DNA of 64,000 nucleotides from Eubacteriales bacterium (GCA_030524175.1 JAUNHC010000012.1:62001-126000); one strand, 5' to 3'; shown: positions 32,130 to 41,603, counted from the first letter of the stretch. Notes: a model not told the origin generated them from the sequence alone. Numbers and translations are program-made.

Positions 32130-32735
32130 TTACATATCTTCTCCTTTAAACTTCTTAACTGCTTCACAGATATTGTCCAAAAACAGCTCCTCATATTCCG
32201 GACGGATGGTTTCCAGGATTTCTCTCACCTCTTCTGTATCATACATTTCCAATTCCTTTTTTTCCCTGAGAATACACTCCAGATATTCTATAATAAGGTC
32301 TGCCCCACACTTATCCGTATCTCTTCCCCGGCAAGGATAATCCAAAGTCAGCAAATGATCCTGAGGGCAGAAATTTACATCGTATCTCAGAAAAAACTGA
32401 GACATACCTCGCATGGTATCTCCATAATTCATGCACCCGTAATCCTGGAAGTCCTCCATGATCTCCTGGTAAACTTCCATTGCTTTTATCACTTTCCCCA
32501 CTACAAGCTCACGGCCCTTCTCATATGCCAAACGTGCATCCGGTAGCGCTGAGCCGTCTAAAGCTGCAATTCCTCCTTTGTTATCATGCTCCTCCCAAAA
32601 TTCATTAATACAGTAAAGCACTGCCTCCATGAGCATCCTTGCAGTCTCATAGGGCACTGAAGAACTCTCCTTTGAAGTATATTTCTCCGTCAGCTCCTTT
32701 ACTATCGGCAGTAATTCTTCCACTTCATATTCCAT
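32130..32735 (-). CDS. Uncharacterised protein, DUF6179-like
   Basis: This 201-residue, acidic, mostly helical protein has no signal peptide or membrane segment. I do not recognise a catalytic motif; a Cys/His-containing stretch NFCPQDHLLTLDYPCRGRDT is the most distinctive part. From memory it resembles a family of paired Lachnospiraceae proteins (DUF6179), which I cannot verify. The ATG at 32735 follows GGAGGG. It lies 58 bases downstream of another uncharacterised gene, and the two probably form an operon. Confidence 0.6.
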   Translation of the reverse strand: MEYEVEELLPIVKELTEKYTSKESSSVPYETARMLMEAVLYCINEFWEEHDNKGGIAALDGSALPDARLAYEKGRELVVGKVIKAMEVYQEIMEDFQDYGCMNYGDTMRGMSQFFLRYDVNFCPQDHLLTLDYPCRGRDTDKCGADLIIEYLECILREKKELEMYDTEEVREILETIRPEYEELFLDNICEAVKKFKGEDM

Positions 32736-32793
32736 ATTTTCCCTCCGTTCCATCCTGCTGCAGTACATAGTTCCGCCCAGATACCTGCTCCCG

Positions 32794-33336
32794 TCAGCTC
32801 CAGCACAGATCCCTCAGCACAGCGAGATACAGCTCCTTATCCCATCTCTGTTCCTGAGAGAACTGGTCATACTGGTGTTTTCCATCTGTGGCCTTATATC
32901 CCTGATATCCTGAACGGATTGCCTCCGCAAATCTGTCAAGACAAGTTCCCTCCAGATACTCTGTGTCCCCGAAACACACTTCTTCAAACTGTTCTTTCAT
33001 GAAATTAAGCAGCTCCCCGTCCGTCAATTTATCCCCTGACAGATTCTTAAATTCATAAAAAATATCCTCCAGTTCCTCCAAAGTATCCAGATAGTTTTCC
33101 TGGTGAAGATACTGGGAATCACAGAATGTCTCTATGAGCTTGTCAAGCATTCCTGCTCCCAGCTCCACCCTTTGATATTTCCGCAGAGAATCATCCCTGC
33201 ACTGTGCCAGTTCCCCTGCCTCCTCCGCGCTGAGCACCAGTCCAAACTCGCAGCTGGTCTCATTACACGAAAGAAGCACTGACAGTTCTTCCTCCTTACG
33301 CTTTAACTGCAGTGCTTCAAATACATTGTCATTCAT
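32794..33336 (-). CDS. Uncharacterised protein, DUF6323-like
   Basis: This 180-residue acidic, helical, cytosolic protein starts MNDNVFEALQLKRKEEELSV. The ATG at 33336 is preceded by AAAGGGGGT; a longer frame to 33408 is unsupported. No enzymatic motif is visible. From memory, proteins of this kind (DUF6323) are found next to DUF6179 genes, as here, which suggests a functional pair. Nothing in the sequence tells what they do. Confidence 0.6.
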   Translation of the reverse strand: MNDNVFEALQLKRKEEELSVLLSCNETSCEFGLVLSAEEAGELAQCRDDSLRKYQRVELGAGMLDKLIETFCDSQYLHQENYLDTLEELEDIFYEFKNLSGDKLTDGELLNFMKEQFEEVCFGDTEYLEGTCLDRFAEAIRSGYQGYKATDGKHQYDQFSQEQRWDKELYLAVLRDLCWS

Positions 33337-33474
33337 GTGCTTTACCCCCTTTATGCGGGCATTATACGCCAGTGCCGGAGGCAATGCAAGACTTGAAAAA
33401 ATGGGCATTTTGTGGTATTATAATTACAACAAGAGAAGGAATTTTTTATTTTTTATAACCAAACATTCAATACA

Positions 33475-33526
33475 AAAAGAAGGCCCATCCTGGAGTGTGT
33501 TTGAAACTTGCTCTAGAATGGGCCTT
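33475..33526 (-). terminator. Terminator of the AAA-ATPase gene
   Basis: AAGGCCCAT (33480-33488) pairs with ATGGGCCTT (33518-33526). On the minus strand the stem is followed by CTTTTTG. The loop contains GTGTGTTTGAAACTTGCTC, related to short motifs at 47003 and 62381. Confidence 0.75.
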
Positions 33527-33534
33527 TCGTACTA

Positions 33535-35241
33535 TCACAGTATTTCTTCTCCAATAAGGACTTTTTTTCCTTCAAATGCAAACCCAAGACAGCGGATACG
33601 TTGAGGCTCGATCCCCTTACGCTTCAAATCCTCACAGTATTGTTTTTCCCCTATTTGTGTAATTGCTGCCTTCACCGTTTCTTCCAAACTCTTCTCTTTT
33701 CTGGGATTATGCACTTTAAACTCAATCACTACAGCATCCAGATTCTCTTTTTTCGGAAATAAAACAACATCATATCTTCCGAATCCACTCCCCCGGTTTG
33801 AAGTTATGTCATAAGAATCGGCCAAATCCACCATCAACCCCAGCACAAAACCATGATAAAACCGTTCCGGTTCAGCTCTTTGGGCCGGATTTTTTCCCGT
33901 ATCAAAGAAACTGAATACAGACATTGCCACCCTGTTCATATATTCATTCATAGCGTCCACATCTTTTTTAAGCAGTGCCTGAATAAAATCATTATAATCT
34001 GAAGCTGCTGTCCCAAACCAGTTATGGATCATGCTGCGAAACATAAGTTTTACTTCCAAATTTGTAATTGACAGCTCATACACCGGCCTCCAGCAGTCAT
34101 ATCCATTACCCTCTATACGGTAATCCACCATCTTAAGATATCCGCTTGCCAGAAGCAGACTCCAGATAGCTGTCTCATCATCCTTAAGGCGGTCATAAAC
34201 AATCTGCTCATCCAACTGCACTTTCAGACTTCCGCCCTGCATCAGGTTTTCAAAGTCAACTTTCAGATTCCTGTCCCCTTCCTGAATCTGCCTGGCCACC
34301 AGACTGTTGCTGCTGGTATTTGCCCAATACAGCCCCACTTCACGCCTATCCAAAAAATTAACGATAGACCAGGGATTATATATGTCTCTCACCTTTCCGA
34401 AGGTAAAACCATCATACCACTGTTCCACTTCTTCTGCCTTTGAACACAAGCTGTATTCTTCCAAAATAAATCCCATTTCCTCTTTCGTAAATCCGAAACA
34501 ATCCGCATATTCCTCAGATGTAGTGGTGACAACCTTTAGGTTATTCAGATCAGAAAACACTGATTCCCGGCTTACACGCGTAATACCTGCCATGATCCCA
34601 CATTCCAAATATGGATTTGTTTTAAAAGTAGCATTAAACAGACTTCTGGTATAAGAAACAAGTTCGTCCCAATACCCGTCCACATAAGCTTCCTGCATAG
34701 GCGTGTCATATTCGTCCAGCAAAATAATCACTTTTTTCTTATAATAACGGGAAAGGAAGGAGGACATCCTATGCACTGCCATGGTAGCCACCACTTCCGG
34801 CATATTCATGGAAATACTCAGGTAATACCTTTTTTCTTCTTCGGAAAGCAACTCCCCTTCCAGCAAAAATCTGTGTTCATTATAAAGATCAGCAAGGAGC
34901 TGCCCGATCCTCTGTATTGTCATCTCATAATTTTTCTCTTTTACATTGGCAAAAGACAAACTGATAACCGGATAGGTTCCCTGAAGCTTTCGGTACTTCT
35001 CTTCCTCCCAGATAAAAAGCCCCTCAAACAAATCCCCTCTGTCTGCATATTTCAGTGAAAAAAACTTCTCCACCATACTCATGGTCAATGTTTTCCCAAA
35101 ACGGCGCGGCCTGGTAATCAGTGTCACATCATCCTCCCGCTCCCACCATTCTTTAATAAACCGGGTTTTATCCACATAGAAGTTATCATTTGTCCTGATT
35201 CTTTCAAAATCCTGTTTTCCAATACCTATTGTTCTGGCCAT
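33535..35241 (-). CDS. AAA-ATPase-like protein with C-terminal PD-(D/E)XK nuclease-like domain
   Basis: This 568-residue protein matches the AAA-ATPase-like plus DUF1703 family common in anaerobes. Walker A is RPRRFGKTLTM (about residues 45-55), Walker B VIILLDEYD near 180, and the C-terminal domain has GFGRYDVVLFP and VVIEFKVH, the Asp and Glu-x-Lys of the restriction-endonuclease fold. The start at 35241 is 9 bases from AAAGG. It is monocistronic with its own terminator, and the second structured repeat lies just upstream. The biological role of this family is unknown; genomes often carry many copies. Confidence 0.85.
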   Translation of the reverse strand: MARTIGIGKQDFERIRTNDNFYVDKTRFIKEWWEREDDVTLITRPRRFGKTLTMSMVEKFFSLKYADRGDLFEGLFIWEEEKYRKLQGTYPVISLSFANVKEKNYEMTIQRIGQLLADLYNEHRFLLEGELLSEEEKRYYLSISMNMPEVVATMAVHRMSSFLSRYYKKKVIILLDEYDTPMQEAYVDGYWDELVSYTRSLFNATFKTNPYLECGIMAGITRVSRESVFSDLNNLKVVTTTSEEYADCFGFTKEEMGFILEEYSLCSKAEEVEQWYDGFTFGKVRDIYNPWSIVNFLDRREVGLYWANTSSNSLVARQIQEGDRNLKVDFENLMQGGSLKVQLDEQIVYDRLKDDETAIWSLLLASGYLKMVDYRIEGNGYDCWRPVYELSITNLEVKLMFRSMIHNWFGTAASDYNDFIQALLKKDVDAMNEYMNRVAMSVFSFFDTGKNPAQRAEPERFYHGFVLGLMVDLADSYDITSNRGSGFGRYDVVLFPKKENLDAVVIEFKVHNPRKEKSLEETVKAAITQIGEKQYCEDLKRKGIEPQRIRCLGFAFEGKKVLIGEEIL

Positions 35242-35391
35242 AACTTCCATCCTTTCGGGGAATTTTCCTACATATCATAAGGTATATGATTCAATTTGCG
35301 TATATAGTTAGTTGTAATGATTTATATTTCCAGTATAGCGGATTTCCATACACAATACAATTGGACACTTTATTAAATTATGATGGGATTC

Positions 35392-36111
35392 CCCGGAAAG
35401 TGGTCGAACGGGGAGGGGAAGGGAACCCGGTACAGGGGCTATCGCTTGCGGCGGACATATCTAGGCTTTCAGTTGTCTCTTGGGGACGGAAAAGGCGTGC
35501 GGCAACTCGCAGAGTTTGCTGATGCAAACTCTGCTCAAACAGGCCTTACTCCGTGCTTCTGCACGGCTTTTCCTAATCGTTCCAACTGAAAGCCAAGATC
35601 TGTCTCGTCCTCGCTCAAAGCCCCTGTACCGGGTTCCCTTCCCCGCCCCTTCCTCTACGTTTTCACCCCATCGCAGCGTTTGTATTCTCACCAGAAGATA
35701 GTAAAAAAAGAGAAACAGGCAAAACACGTTGTGAGACGTTCGCCAAGATTAAAAAATATGATTAGTAAAAGTTACGGTTACACGTCAATACATACCGCCA
35801 TGAAACGCCAGCTTTCGTGTAAGGCTGTGACTGGGGCGGGTGGTGAGAGAAAAGGCGGAGGTGCTTTGAGCGAGCATTTGGAATCACTTAGCGGGTGAGG
35901 CGGACTGCGCCGAGGTGATTTTGTGCATCAGGCACAAAATCAAGGGAGCCCTGTTTGAGCGAAATTCTCATCAGAGAATTTCGCGAGTTGGCGACCGCTC
36001 CGACAAAGCAGTCCGACTCAGCCGCTTAGTGATTCCATGCGAAGCGAACGTACCGCCGCCCTTTCTCTCGCCGCCCGCCCCAGTCACAGCCTTACGCGAA
36101 AGCGTCCCCAC
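35392..36111 (+). repeat. Large structured non-coding element, copy 2
   Basis: Second copy of the element at 22461-23178, same orientation, module A at 35392-35671 and module B at 35801-36111. All stems of copy 1 can be drawn here despite many base changes: for example the arms GTACAGGGG and CCCCTGTAC replace GTGCGGGGG and CCCCCGCAC, and the hairpin arms GCGAAATTCTC/GAGAATTTCGC replace ATAAAATTCTC/GAGAATTTTAT. Long conserved runs flank the inner junction. It lies between the AAA-ATPase gene and the nucleoside-binding protein gene, both on the minus strand. No protein is called in it. Confidence 0.85.
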
Positions 36112-36118
36112 CCCACGA

Positions 36119-36150
36119 AAACAGCGCAGCCCCATACCCCGAGCTGCGCC
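36119..36150 (-). terminator. Terminator of the nucleoside-uptake operon
   Basis: GCGCAGC (36124-36130) pairs with GCTGCGC (36143-36149). On the minus strand the hairpin is followed by TGTTTTC. It lies 67 bases past the binding-protein stop codon and directly abuts the structured element. Confidence 0.6.
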
Positions 36151-36216
36151 GTATCCTATAAAAATTTCTTCTTATAAAGCCATCATTAATTCAATCCCGG
36201 CTTCTTCTGCAAAACA

Positions 36217-37191
36217 TTATTCTTCAATAAATGTCCCTGCCTGAATCTGCTCAACCAGTTCCATATATTTATCCTGGATTTCTTTAGAAACCAGCTTGTC
36301 GCTGAACGTTCCTACCTGAAGACATCCGTCTTCCAGATTTCCGAAAATAGTTCTATTTCCATATTCGCCGGCTTCTACTGCTTCCATACATTCCTTCACA
36401 AGAGCTGCATTATCTGTCACTACGGAACAGATGATGACTTCGTCTTCTGCAGAGCCTAAATCCCCTGGCTGGCCGATGGAGAATTTGTTCTCAGTATCTG
36501 CCAGGGCTTCTCTTGCACCTGTATCCACTGCACTTGCATCACCGAACATTACGTCCACATCATAAGTAGAAACCATGGAGCTTGCAATCTCTTTTCCCTT
36601 TGCAGCATCGTCATAGGAACCTGCATATGCAGAGCTTACATTTACATCCGGGTTTACTTTTTTCACAGCTGCTTCGTAGCATTCCAGCTTTGTTTTCGTG
36701 GTATCGATTTCCATACCGCCGATAAATCCAACATTGTTTGTCTGGGTCATTAAACCTGCAAGAGCACCTGCCAGATAACCGATCTGCTGTGCATCAGGCA
36801 TTACTGAAATAACATTGTCAGTCTCAATCGCACCGTTAAGGAGACAGAAATATGTATCTGGATACTCTTCAGAAACCTGGACTACAGCATCTGTATACTC
36901 ATTGCCCGGAGCGAAGATCAAATCATATTCCAGGTCTGCATAGTCAGTCATAACCGTTGCAAAATCGGAGGTTTTCACATTGTCTGTGTAAGCTGTCTCC
37001 CAGCCCATTTCCTCTGCTGCGTCTACCATTGCCTGATAACAGCTTGCTCCCCATCCTCCGTCTGATATGGATGAATCCAGAAGCATGGCCACCTTATGAT
37101 CTCCTTCTGCTGCCACGCTTGTTGCCGGCACTGTGACCGTGCCTACAGTTAATGATACTGCCAATAAAACTGCACCTGTCCTTTTTTTCAT
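36217..37191 (-). CDS. BMP-family nucleoside-binding protein
   Basis: This 324-residue periplasmic-type binding protein is of the basic membrane protein family, which binds purine or pyrimidine nucleosides. The N-terminus has a signal peptide (KKRTGAVLLAVSLTVGT and SVAA-EG) with no Cys, so unlike most Gram-positive members it is not a lipoprotein. VAMLLDSSISDGGWG is the first strand and ligand loop. It is the last gene of the GntR-deaminase-ABC operon, preceded by a small palindrome. Confidence 0.88.
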   Translation of the reverse strand: MKKRTGAVLLAVSLTVGTVTVPATSVAAEGDHKVAMLLDSSISDGGWGASCYQAMVDAAEEMGWETAYTDNVKTSDFATVMTDYADLEYDLIFAPGNEYTDAVVQVSEEYPDTYFCLLNGAIETDNVISVMPDAQQIGYLAGALAGLMTQTNNVGFIGGMEIDTTKTKLECYEAAVKKVNPDVNVSSAYAGSYDDAAKGKEIASSMVSTYDVDVMFGDASAVDTGAREALADTENKFSIGQPGDLGSAEDEVIICSVVTDNAALVKECMEAVEAGEYGNRTIFGNLEDGCLQVGTFSDKLVSKEIQDKYMELVEQIQAGTFIEE

Positions 37192-37228
37192 CGTTGTTTC
37201 CTCCTTAGATTATAATTAGATATTTTTC

Positions 37229-37246
37229 ACACAGAAGGTTCTGTGT
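37229..37246. promoter_or_regulatory. Palindrome between permease and BMP gene
   Basis: ACACAGAA-GG-TTCTGTGT is a perfect 8-bp inverted repeat in the 55-base gap before the binding-protein gene. It ends at the permease stop codon. It may be an RNA hairpin that tunes expression of the last gene, or a protein site; the sequence alone does not decide. Confidence 0.45.
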
Positions 37247-38188
37247 TTATCTCTCTTCACGGAAATATGGCTTTCCGTTGGCCTTAGGCCCGCTCTTCTT
37301 AATTCCGAATACTACCAGTGCGATCAGTGTGCAGAGATAGGGAATCATCTGCAGGAGCTGATAGGGAGTACCTGGGCTTAACAGCTGTAAACGAATCTGA
37401 ATGGCATCGCAGAAGCCGAACAGCAGACATGCCAGCAATACTCCTCCAGGCATCCAGCGCCCGAAAATAACAGCAGAAAGTGCAATGAATCCACGGCCTG
37501 CAACAATACCTTCTGAATATGTACTTGTGTAACATATTGTCAGATACGCTCCGCCGATTCCTGCCAGCGCACCGCAGATAGTGCTTGCCATATATTTCTG
37601 TCTGATAACATTAACGCCTAATGTTTCAGCCGCCTTGGGATACTCTCCCACTGCTTTGAAATTCAGACCTGCCTTAGTTTTATTGAGAAATACTGCAGTC
37701 ACCGGAACCAGCAGATACGCAATATAAACCAGCAAAGGATGATTAAAAAACAAAGGTCCGATTATAGGTATCTGGCTTAACAAAGGGATTGCTATGGGCT
37801 TCATGGATACGCCCTGAACAACGGTGGATGTATCTGAAAAATATGCTCTGTATATAAAAGACGCAAGAGCCGGAGCAAAAATGTTGATAGCCATACCATA
37901 AACGATCTGCTCTGCACATAAGGTAATGGTACAGAAAGCGTAAATCATATTCACCGCAATACCTGCCAGGGCACCCGCCACAATTCCAAGGAACGGATTT
38001 CCTGATATATATCCGGCCAGGAATCCAATTAATGCCCCAATAGACATAATACCGTCCAGCCCGATATTTACAAGACCGGCTCTTTCAGAATAAAGCTCTG
38101 CCAAAGCCACCAGCAAGATTGGGGTTGCCATACGGATAGTGGATAAAAATAATTGTACAAAGAAATTTACATTCATAATTGCATCCAT
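37247..38188 (-). CDS. Nucleoside ABC transporter permease (NupQ/YufQ-like)
   Basis: This 313-residue integral membrane protein has about eight to ten hydrophobic segments and the family block ERAGLVNIGLDGIMSIGALIG near the N-terminus. It forms the channel with the second permease. Its ATG overlaps the upstream stop as TAATG. Confidence 0.88.
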   Translation of the reverse strand: MDAIMNVNFFVQLFLSTIRMATPILLVALAELYSERAGLVNIGLDGIMSIGALIGFLAGYISGNPFLGIVAGALAGIAVNMIYAFCTITLCAEQIVYGMAINIFAPALASFIYRAYFSDTSTVVQGVSMKPIAIPLLSQIPIIGPLFFNHPLLVYIAYLLVPVTAVFLNKTKAGLNFKAVGEYPKAAETLGVNVIRQKYMASTICGALAGIGGAYLTICYTSTYSEGIVAGRGFIALSAVIFGRWMPGGVLLACLLFGFCDAIQIRLQLLSPGTPYQLLQMIPYLCTLIALVVFGIKKSGPKANGKPYFREER

Positions 38189-39252
38189 TAGTTTTCAGCC
38201 CCCTTTCTGCTGCCTGTAAAGTGAACACGGAAAAACTGTTTGACCTGGGGAAGACGTACCAAAGCAGTTCCCGCAACTGCAAATACAATAACCAAGGCCT
38301 GAATGATATCTACCACAGAAGTAGGTATCTTCATACCTGCCTGCAGGGTGCTTGCTCCTTTTCTTAAAATACCGAAAAAGAAGGCAACGACCACCGTAGC
38401 AATAGGATTGAGCTGGGCGATCAAGGCAATAGCCACACCGTCAAAGCCAAAGCCTGCCCCATATCCCTGCATCAGACGAAACTGCTTTCCGTGCAGTTCT
38501 ATACTTCCTCCCATACCTGCGATAGCACCGGAACAGATAAAGGACATCAGGATGATTTTATTCACTGCAAAGCCGTTAAATCTTGCTGCCGTAGCATTCA
38601 GTCCCACTGCTCTAAGCTTAAATCCTCTAGAGGTATAGAACAGAAAATAGTATAAAACCAGCGCCAGAATAATTCCTAAAACAATACCGTAATGTACCCT
38701 GAATCCGTCTGACAGATTAGGAATCTGGGATTCCTTTGGCACAGCCGGAGTCTGAGGTACGCTTCCGTCACGGAGGAAATTAGTGAACACACACCCCATG
38801 AACAGGGTTGCCACATAGTTGAGCATGATGCTCACAATCATCTCATTCAGCCCTCTGGTAATCTTCAAAATACCAGGAATTGCTCCCCAAAGTCCGCCTA
38901 CCACTGTACCTGCCAGAACACTGATAATGATAGCAGGAACGCCTGTGATCCCCAACTGTGTGCTGACCACAATACTCATGATGGACCCCATGATAAACTG
39001 GCCCTCTCCCCCAAGATTGAACACACCGCACTTATAGGCAAAGGCCGCAGCAAGTCCTGTAAAAATCAAGGGACATGCCACTTCCAGGGTCTGTGCAAAC
39101 TTCGAGGAAGTTCCCAGAGCACCTTTAAAGAGAAAACCATAGGCCTCCAGAGGATTCTTTCCAAGACAGACAATGATGATCCCCCCGATAATAAAAGCTG
39201 CAAGAACCGAAAGAATCGGAACCAATAATTTCGCAAAATCATTCTTCTTCAT
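38188..39252 (-). CDS. Nucleoside ABC transporter permease (NupP/YufP-like)
   Basis: This 354-residue membrane protein has KCGVFNLGGEGQFIMGS, the family signature of BMP-type permeases. AAAGGAAT precedes the ATG at 39252; a longer frame to 39348 overlaps the ATPase gene and is rejected. It lies 4 bases after the ATPase stop codon, so the three transporter genes are translated as a block. Confidence 0.88.
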   Translation of the reverse strand: MKKNDFAKLLVPILSVLAAFIIGGIIIVCLGKNPLEAYGFLFKGALGTSSKFAQTLEVACPLIFTGLAAAFAYKCGVFNLGGEGQFIMGSIMSIVVSTQLGITGVPAIIISVLAGTVVGGLWGAIPGILKITRGLNEMIVSIMLNYVATLFMGCVFTNFLRDGSVPQTPAVPKESQIPNLSDGFRVHYGIVLGIILALVLYYFLFYTSRGFKLRAVGLNATAARFNGFAVNKIILMSFICSGAIAGMGGSIELHGKQFRLMQGYGAGFGFDGVAIALIAQLNPIATVVVAFFFGILRKGASTLQAGMKIPTSVVDIIQALVIVFAVAGTALVRLPQVKQFFRVHFTGSRKGAEN

Positions 39253-39256
39253 ATTC

Positions 39257-40768
39257 TTATTCCTTTCCCGCCATAGCCAGTGAAATCTCTTCAATGGGAG
39301 GATTTTTACCGCTGTACTCACCCATGATCCGGCCCTCAAACATAACAAGGATCCTGTCCGAAAGCTTTAAGATTTCATCGAAGTCTGCACTGATAAGAAG
39401 AATCCCGCATCCCTCATCTCTTGCTTTGATCATAGTGTCATGGACGTATCCTGTGGCCCCGATGTCAAGTCCCCGTGTGGGATGCACTGCCACCAGAAGG
39501 TCCGGTTTTTCTTCTAACTCCCTGGCCAAAATGATCTTCTGCTGGTTTCCTCCGGAAAGATTCCTGGCTTCCTGCTCTACAGAAGAACAGCGGATATCGT
39601 TCTTTTTTTGTAAGTCAAGAGCGTATTGACGGATGGCTTTTTTCTTCAGAAACAGCCCTTTTCCCTTAGAAAATTGCTCCTTCTCTGTGGACTTGAGCAC
39701 AAGATTTTCCTCCACAGTCATATTACCCACCAGTCCCATTTTATTTCTGTCTTCCGGTATATTGGAAACCTTGGAATCTATGAATATCTTAGGGAGAAAT
39801 TTTGTTACCTTGGACGACTGGAGATAGACATCTCCCACCTCAGGTGCAATCACACCTGTGGCAAGCTGCGCCAGCTGTGACTGCCCATTGCCGTCAACTC
39901 CGGCAATTCCCAGGATCTCTCCCTTTTTCACACACATAGAGACCTGATTCAGTCCATTATGCTTGCTTTCCTTATGGTAATCCACTGCCCTTAATTCCAG
40001 AATATTCTCCTGTGTACTCTCTACTTTCTCATATATGCTGGGCTGCATCTCCCTGCCGATCATAAGGTTGGCAAGCTCTGTCCCTGTGGTTTCCTCACGG
40101 TTAAGAGTACGCACTGCCTCTCCCGCCCGCAGAATAGTGATACGGCTGCTTATCTCAAGAACCTCCCGCATTTTATGGGAAATAAAAATTACAGATTTAT
40201 TCTCTTCAAGAAGCTTATGTATGATCTGGAACAGGCCCTTTACCTCTATATCCGTCAGAGCAGCGGTAGGCTCATCCAGAATCAGCAGCTCTGCACCGCG
40301 GTATAGGGCTTTTAATATTTCCACCCTCTGCTGTGCACCGACGGAAATTTCTGTAATCTCCTTATCAAGCTCTATTTCAAGCCCATAGCGCTCAGACAGC
40401 TCCAGGATTTCTTTTTTCAGCTTCTCACGATTGATGAAAAAAGACTTATCATGGGTAACTCCCAGGATGATATTGTCAAACACAGTCATGGCCTCTACCA
40501 GCATAAAATGCTGATGAACCATACCGATCCCAAGCTTTACCGCCGTCCTGGGTGAATCAATAGAAACCTTTTTTCCCCGGAGATAAATGTCTCCGCTGGT
40601 AGGCTGGTACAGGCCGATAAGAATATTCATCAGTGTGCTCTTGCCCGCTCCATTTTCCCCCAGAAGTGTATGTACTTCCCCTTTTCGAATGTCCAGATTA
40701 ACATTTTTATTGGCAAAAACCTCGCCGAATTGCTTTGAAATGTTTGACATTCTCAATATTTCTTCCAT
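39257..40768 (-). CDS. Nucleoside ABC transporter ATP-binding protein (NupO/YufO-like)
   Basis: This 503-residue protein has two fused nucleotide-binding domains. The first is complete (LLGENGAGKSTL, LLILDEPTAALT); the second has a degenerate Walker A (GIAGVDGNGQSQL) but an intact signature (LSGGNQQK), as is usual in ribose- and nucleoside-type importers. The ATG at 40768 follows GGGAGGTG. It powers the two permeases encoded just downstream. Confidence 0.92.
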   Translation of the reverse strand: MEEILRMSNISKQFGEVFANKNVNLDIRKGEVHTLLGENGAGKSTLMNILIGLYQPTSGDIYLRGKKVSIDSPRTAVKLGIGMVHQHFMLVEAMTVFDNIILGVTHDKSFFINREKLKKEILELSERYGLEIELDKEITEISVGAQQRVEILKALYRGAELLILDEPTAALTDIEVKGLFQIIHKLLEENKSVIFISHKMREVLEISSRITILRAGEAVRTLNREETTGTELANLMIGREMQPSIYEKVESTQENILELRAVDYHKESKHNGLNQVSMCVKKGEILGIAGVDGNGQSQLAQLATGVIAPEVGDVYLQSSKVTKFLPKIFIDSKVSNIPEDRNKMGLVGNMTVEENLVLKSTEKEQFSKGKGLFLKKKAIRQYALDLQKKNDIRCSSVEQEARNLSGGNQQKIILARELEEKPDLLVAVHPTRGLDIGATGYVHDTMIKARDEGCGILLISADFDEILKLSDRILVMFEGRIMGEYSGKNPPIEEISLAMAGKE

Positions 40769-40799
40769 CGTACACCTCCCACTATATTTCTCTGTCCGC

Positions 40800-41600
40800 C
40801 TATTGTTCAAGTCCTTCCATTTTAGAGTAACGGATCTCCTTTTGACGAATCATATTATATTTGATGATACTTGTATCAATATATTCTTCCACGTAGATCA
40901 ACGGCTGATCGTCTTCTCCGTAATTGATTTCTCTCAAATACAGATACGGCCTTACTCCTACCTTAAGCTCTTTCAGATACTGGGAAAAACCATCAATTTC
41001 CGTAGAAATGGCTGTGTCGATCTCCACCTTATCCCATACCAGCTTCCGTCCTGACTTCTCATAAATATAAGGAAACACAGACTGTTCATACTTAGACATC
41101 TGTGCAAAGGCATCTTCTCCTCCTGCCAGGGATATACTGTAAAAATCCCTGCTGACCACACACAGCTTATCGTCTGCAAAAAAAGCCTTATCTGCCTGAA
41201 TAAGCTTTTCCTCTTCAGGCATATGAAGGATTTCCCGGATTTTATCATGCCCATGTAGGAATTTTAGGTTTAAAAGCTTCATAGATGGTACGTAGCCGCT
41301 TTTTCGTATCATCTGGGTGAATTCCATTACAGGATTAAATGTAACCTTCATATTCAAAGAGTCCACATTAACAAACGTACCCTTACCGTGCCGGCGGAAA
41401 ATAATCCCTTCCGCTGCCAGATCATCAAATGCCTTTCTCACAGTAATTCTGCTCACACCCAGCATTTGTGCCATCACTTCTTCTCTTGGCAGCTTTGTAC
41501 CTTTTTTTAAATCCATTTTAAGGATATACTGCTGGATTTCCTCCTTGGCCCTCTGGGACAGGGGAGGCGTGCTGATCTTATTTACAACAGCATCTGCCAC
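40800..41600 (-). CDS. GntR-family regulator with UTRA sensor (HutC type)
   Basis: This 266-residue regulator has an N-terminal GntR winged helix (LPREEVMAQMLGVSRITVRKAF then GIIFRRHGKGTFV) and a C-terminal UTRA ligand-binding domain. It starts with GTG at 41600, 3 bases after the deaminase stop codon, and precedes the ATPase gene by 31 bases. It is the likely regulator of the nucleoside operon, probably sensing a nucleoside or base. Confidence 0.88.
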   Translation of the reverse strand: MADAVVNKISTPPLSQRAKEEIQQYILKMDLKKGTKLPREEVMAQMLGVSRITVRKAFDDLAAEGIIFRRHGKGTFVNVDSLNMKVTFNPVMEFTQMIRKSGYVPSMKLLNLKFLHGHDKIREILHMPEEEKLIQADKAFFADDKLCVVSRDFYSISLAGGEDAFAQMSKYEQSVFPYIYEKSGRKLVWDKVEIDTAISTEIDGFSQYLKELKVGVRPYLYLREINYGEDDQPLIYVEEYIDTSIIKYNMIRQKEIRYSKMEGLEQ

Positions 41601-41603
41601 AGC

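Noticed and set aside
36119..36150. The hairpin at the end of structured copy 2 as part of the element
   Set aside because: Copy 1 has no counterpart, and the hairpin fits a terminator for the minus-strand operon.
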